Shown here piece after piece: positions 32,254 to 34,667 of a DNA stretch of 34,667 nt. Under the pieces are notes generated by a model. The model made no database searches, had not been told where the DNA came from, and saw nothing but the letters and a program-made list of their open reading frames with translations. The stretch is from the NCBI GenBank assembly GCA_944381475.1, contig CALWLH010000049.1, positions 1 to 34,667 of the forward strand, written 5' to 3'. Every line of letters starts with the position of its first letter. Positions within the stretch are counted from its first letter, which is position 1. The stretch comes from an uncultured Lachnospiraceae bacterium. Lineage in GTDB: Bacteria > Bacillota > Clostridia > Lachnospirales > Lachnospiraceae. The translations under genes and the position numbers were made by a program.

Positions 32254-33321
32254 TCAGGGTATTTTTTCGAAGGTTTTTCGCAGTTCCTCCACGTCCTTGT
32301 GGATGTATACCTTCTTTGTGATATCCCCGCCAACGGAGTGGCCGAGGATAAGCTTGATGTGCAGATCAGGAGCCCCTGCGGATGATAGCTGAGTTGCCAG
32401 CGTATGCCTGCAGTCGTGGGGCGTGTGGTGTTGCTGAATCTCGGCCGCAGCCATGACCTGGGCAAATATTTTCCTATTAATCTGTACAGTAACGCCGAAC
32501 AGCCTGCCATCCTTCAGCAGCTTCTCCACCAGAGGCCGGATGCGGTGGTGGATGGGTACCACCCTGTTTTTGCTGGCGGCAGTTTTAACACCTCCGGCAA
32601 ATGTATCTGCTTCCAGGTCCACCTTCAGACTTTCATACTCTTTGATCCGAAATCCAGAATAACACATAACCAGCACCATGTCCATATTGGGCACAGTCGT
32701 CACCAGTTCCCAGAAGCGATCCAGCTCTGCCCTGGTAAACGGAACCCCGTGCTCATCATCATCGGGGCGGTTAATCTGAACGAACGAGGCATAGTTTTTG
32801 TTGGAGATATCGTACTCCTCCGCTAGTTTATACAGCTGATTCCACAGACTCTTTACGTGCTCCAGGGAGGCATATTTGTATTTGTTTGCCAGATCATCCA
32901 TAAGAGCCTGCAGGTCGGCAGCATTGATGGAGGCGAATACCCGGTTGTGGATGGGTTCGGATTTCTTGTAGGCAGCTGTAAATACTCTCTCATTTGATGC
33001 GGAATATACTTTGTTGGGATTCCCGTACTTTTTTTTCTGCCAAAGCTCATACACCTCTTTAAAGGTCAACTGCCGGGTGTCGATATCATATGGATGCCTC
33101 TTGTAGGAAGTCAGAGCTTCATAGGCTTCATCCCAGGTTTCATAGTAGCCGATAACCTGCCGGAGCGGGTACCCGTCCTCTGTGTAGCCTGTGGTGGGGG
33201 TTTTGGCTGCGTATGGCCTCCTGCGGCCTGAACCTAAGAAAATGATAGAACCGAACCCGTTAGGCAGTCTCATAGGCCTGCTGGAGCGTCTCTTGCCTTT
33301 GTAGGTCTTTGATTTAGGCAT
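32254..33321 (-). CDS. Tyrosine recombinase/integrase
   Basis: ATG 33321 follows GGGAGGT by about 10 bases on the minus strand. The 355-residue product starts with a very basic segment (MPKSKTYKGKRRSSRP) and an arm-binding-like N-terminal domain. A core-binding domain follows (about 85-185), then the catalytic domain with Arg225 in CYSGFRIKE, Lys near 251 (SKNR), His302-x-x-Arg305 in HDCRHT, His328 in LGHS and the nucleophile Tyr339 in KKVYIH. All catalytic residues are present. It resembles phage- or ICE-type integrases of clostridia. Tandem repeats lie next to its stop, and the genes on its other side (33.4-34.7 kb) are probably cargo or remains of the integrated element. Confidence 0.9.
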   Translation of the reverse strand: MPKSKTYKGKRRSSRPMRLPNGFGSIIFLGSGRRRPYAAKTPTTGYTEDGYPLRQVIGYYETWDEAYEALTSYKRHPYDIDTRQLTFKEVYELWQKKKYGNPNKVYSASNERVFTAAYKKSEPIHNRVFASINAADLQALMDDLANKYKYASLEHVKSLWNQLYKLAEEYDISNKNYASFVQINRPDDDEHGVPFTRAELDRFWELVTTVPNMDMVLVMCYSGFRIKEYESLKVDLEADTFAGGVKTAASKNRVVPIHHRIRPLVEKLLKDGRLFGVTVQINRKIFAQVMAAAEIQQHHTPHDCRHTLATQLSSAGAPDLHIKLILGHSVGGDITKKVYIHKDVEELRKTFEKIP

Positions 33322-33352
33322 AAAAATAGCACCTCCCTTTGAAAAAAAATGA

Positions 33353-33381
33353 GTGACTTTAAGAAAGGAGTGTGCTATACT
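33353..33381 (+). promoter_or_regulatory. Promoter for a short transcript divergent from the integrase
   Basis: GTGACT (33353-33358), a 17-base spacer and TATACT (33376-33381). The -10 lies within one arm of an inverted repeat, TGCTATAC (33373-33380) and GTATAGCA (33402-33409), which could be an operator. Confidence 0.45.
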
Positions 33382-33387
33382 AATCCT

Positions 33388-33455
33388 TGACGGGGGAGTA
33401 TGTATAGCATATTCCTGATGATCGCTCCGGTGTTCCAGCACTGGGGCGGTTTTTT
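33388..33455 (+). ncRNA. Candidate small RNA with terminator, divergent from the integrase gene
   Basis: From a start near 33388 a transcript of about 68 bases would end in a terminator: CGCTCCGGTG (33423-33432) pairs with GCACTGGGGCG (33438-33448) with G-T wobbles and a short loop, followed by T6 (33450-33455). No ribosome site or reading frame of note is inside. The hairpin has no T-run on the minus strand, so it is not the terminator of the gene at 33454-33672. It may be a regulatory RNA of the element. Confidence 0.4.
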
Positions 33456-33672
33456 AGTCCTGTTCAATTCTTTTTTGAATATTCTGTTTTAATCTGTTTG
33501 CTATATGGCTGGATTCCAGAGAATGAAGCTGATAATATGCCACGCTTCTTAATTTTTGTAGTCTCTGTTGCTCTGATAAGCCTTGTCTAATCAAGTCTGC
33601 ATGCAGATGTTTTTCCTTTACCTTCAAGCCTCTGCTGTAGGCTTCGTCTGTAAGTTCTTCATATTTTGTCAA
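33454..33672 (-). CDS. Small hypothetical protein of the integrated element
   Basis: The likely start is TTG 33672, about 10 bases after AGGAGG on the minus strand. The 72-residue product is charged and helical. Its first 20 residues (TKYEELTDEAYSRGLKVKEK) recall the beginning of ImmA/IrrE-type peptidases from mobile elements, but the HExxH metal site and the rest of that family are absent. The remainder (LRSVAYYQLHSLESSHIANR) has no recognised relative. It is either a distinct small protein or a shortened derivative. It follows the DUF2442 gene on the same strand after about 40 bases. Confidence 0.55.
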   Translation of the reverse strand: MTKYEELTDEAYSRGLKVKEKHLHADLIRQGLSEQQRLQKLRSVAYYQLHSLESSHIANRLKQNIQKRIEQD

Positions 33673-33711
33673 TAGGTTTCGTCCTCCTCATTTTGGATAT
33701 ACGACAGTCTA

Positions 33712-34011
33712 TCAGATTACCATTTTTGCTTCGTCATAGGTATAACTGTGCTCATACATGTATTCCGGTGCGCAGTCTATTTCTTCATTTTTCCAGGTAA
33801 TAACCCCACGGACAATCTTAAAGTTACGAAAAACAGAATCATCCTGCAGCGGTTTAAAAACTTCGCCCTTCAAAATCTCTGCATCAAACACCCGTTTTTC
33901 ACCAGATGAGAATGTAAGCAGCATCATCATTCTTCCCGTAACCTCTGCTGCTTGAATCTTAATCATATCATTTTGTGTTCCTGCATATAAAATCCCATCA
34001 ATTTCAAACAT
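33712..34011 (-). CDS. DUF2442-type protein
   Basis: ATG 34011 follows AGGAGG by about 8 bases; the ribosome site overlaps the stop of the DUF4160 gene. The 99-residue product has the DUF2442 pattern: a beta strand ending in LLTFSSGEKRVFDAEIL, then GEVFKPLQDDSVFRNFKIVRGVITWKNEEIDCAPEYMYEHS. From memory, DUF2442 genes are often found beside DUF4160 genes in bacteria and mobile elements, and that pairing is present here. The pair has been suggested to act like a toxin/antitoxin module, but I know of no firm function. Confidence 0.75.
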   Translation of the reverse strand: MFEIDGILYAGTQNDMIKIQAAEVTGRMMMLLTFSSGEKRVFDAEILKGEVFKPLQDDSVFRNFKIVRGVITWKNEEIDCAPEYMYEHSYTYDEAKMVI

Positions 34012-34022
34012 GGCATATCCTC

Positions 34023-34285
34023 CTATAATGGTGCAATCTTGTTAAAATGCTTTTCCTGTACTGCGTTGTTCCAGGCTTCATAAAGCTCATCTTCATGTAC
34101 AGCCATCCATCCGCTGACCATTCGAAACTGTTTTGATGGTATTGAACCGGCCAGAAGTTCTCCATCAATACTAATCACAGCTTCGTGCTTCCCATAGAAA
34201 GCGTGTATATGAGGCTTGTGGTGCTGCTGTATATCCTAAAATACATGGCAATAATTATTCCATAAAATCTGCTTATTTCAGGCAT
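34023..34285 (-). pseudogene. DUF4160 protein, frameshifted
   Basis: ATG 34285 follows AAAGGAG by about 7-8 bases and starts MPEISRFYGIIIAMYF, the typical DUF4160 opening. Right after codon 16 the family sequence continues in another frame (DIQQHHKPHIHAFYGKHEAVISI, ending EKHFNKIAPL) to the TAG at 34025-34023. A single missing G in the AGG-GAT region (near 34235) restores one continuous frame of about 87 codons. The His-rich HHKPHIHAFYG segment is the family hallmark. The gene is thus broken by a one-base deletion unless the base is a sequencing error. It is tightly coupled to the DUF2442 gene. Confidence 0.8.
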
Positions 34286-34309
34286 GTCTAAGCTCTCCTT
34301 TCAACTGGC

Positions 34310-34483
34310 TTACTCCCACTCCGAATCATCATCCATTATATCGTCATCGTGCTTCCGCATCTCATCCGTAACCTCTATGTCGGTGCGCTCATGGGCGGCT
34401 GAGAGGGTGATAGGAAGTACCGATTTTGCCAATAGTTTTTTTAATTTTCTCTTATAAAAATCTTCTACTTCCTCACATCGACA
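34310..34483 (-). pseudogene. C-terminal fragment of an unrecognised element protein
   Basis: An open frame of 57 codons reads EEVEDFYKRKLKKLLAKS, then LSAAHERTDIEVTDEM, and an acidic end (DDDIMDDDSEWE) before TAA 34312-34310. It looks like real protein but has no start codon with a ribosome site, and the frame is closed at 34486-34484. It appears to be the tail of a gene cut off by a rearrangement near 34480. No family was recognised. Confidence 0.45.
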
Positions 34484-34562
34484 TTAGGAATTTCAAAAGA
34501 AATTGCAGAGAGCTTTATAGAGAATGAAGAACCGACGCTGAACCTGGAAGGAGTGGAAGTCT

Positions 34563-34667
34563 ATGAAGGTGGTAATAGCGAACAAGACGTACAACATGCC
34601 CAGAAGCCAGTACCTGGGGCTGCTGAAGGTGGCCAGTGAGCAGGTACCCTATGGGATATACGCAGTT
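34563..34667 (+). CDS. Small element protein, partial at the right edge
   Basis: ATG 34563 follows AAGGAG by about 10 bases. The first 35 codons (MKVVIANKTYNMPRSQYLGL, then KVASEQVPYGIYAV) run off the window. The look is that of small conserved proteins found in clostridial conjugative elements and prophages, but I cannot name the family. It is on the opposite strand to the genes on its left. Confidence 0.6.
   Translation, partial: MKVVIANKTYNMPRSQYLGLLKVASEQVPYGIYAV

Noticed and set aside
1-34667. General TAG codon reassignment
   Set aside because: TAG properly ends several intact genes (for example at 4657, 9937, 26396, 29689 and 31460), so only rare readthrough could be considered.

Overview
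The window looks like a chromosomal segment of an anaerobic gut Firmicute, most likely a Lachnospiraceae (Clostridium cluster XIVa) member. This is inferred from strong AGGAGG ribosome binding sites, mid-range base composition with AT-rich intergenic regions, heterodimeric ABC exporters, cysteine-motif lipoproteins, GH2 glycosidase and the style of the integrase and small accessory genes. No rRNA, tRNA or CRISPR array was recognised.

Layout. (1) 1-7.6 kb: an accessory, partly AT-rich region. It holds a decayed ABC-ATPase/lipoprotein remnant (122-1131), a small Sec-secreted protein (1651-2091), and an intact operon of two lipoproteins, an ABC-2 permease, an ATPase and a second permease (2337-7603). 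(2) 7.7-11.7 kb: a GH2 glycosidase with its own promoter, convergent with an ECF sigma/anti-sigma pair coupled by an ATGA overlap. (3) 11.8-15.8 kb: a MarR regulator and a heterodimeric ABC exporter pair whose first subunit has lost the core of its nucleotide-binding domain. (4) 16-21 kb: a DUF4143 ATPase, a sodium:solute symporter, a SRAP/YedK DNA-protein crosslink protein that appears to start at CTG, a membrane protein and a small metal-binding HMA protein. (5) 21-24.1 kb: a MerR regulator divergent from a YqhD-like alcohol dehydrogenase and a membrane-anchored tandem flavodoxin gene, behind a textbook 19-bp-spacer MerR promoter. The flavodoxin gene carries an in-frame amber codon. (6) 24.1-31.5 kb: an MFS transporter divergent from an AraC regulator, a truncated pcp gene, and a second AraC regulator divergent from an intact heterodimeric ABC exporter with one degenerate ATPase site. 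(7) 31.5 kb to the end: a RelE-type toxin/antitoxin pair, a tyrosine integrase with adjacent tandem repeats and a candidate small RNA, then small element genes including DUF2442 and a frameshifted DUF4160, and a broken junction near 34.48 kb.

How the genes work together. Several regulator-plus-effector modules sit side by side: MarR with an exporter, AraC with an exporter, AraC with MFS, MerR with a reductase and flavodoxin, and ECF sigma with its anti-sigma. They suggest responses to toxic compounds and envelope or electrophile stress. Gene decay is frequent, with at least six broken genes, including two with in-frame TAG codons. TAG also ends many intact genes here, so a general reassignment is not supported. 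The best candidates for something new are the secreted protein/lipoprotein/ABC-2 cassette at 1.6-7.6 kb, the MerR-controlled reductase/flavodoxin unit with its amber codon, the CTG start of the SRAP gene, and the candidate RNA beside the integrase.
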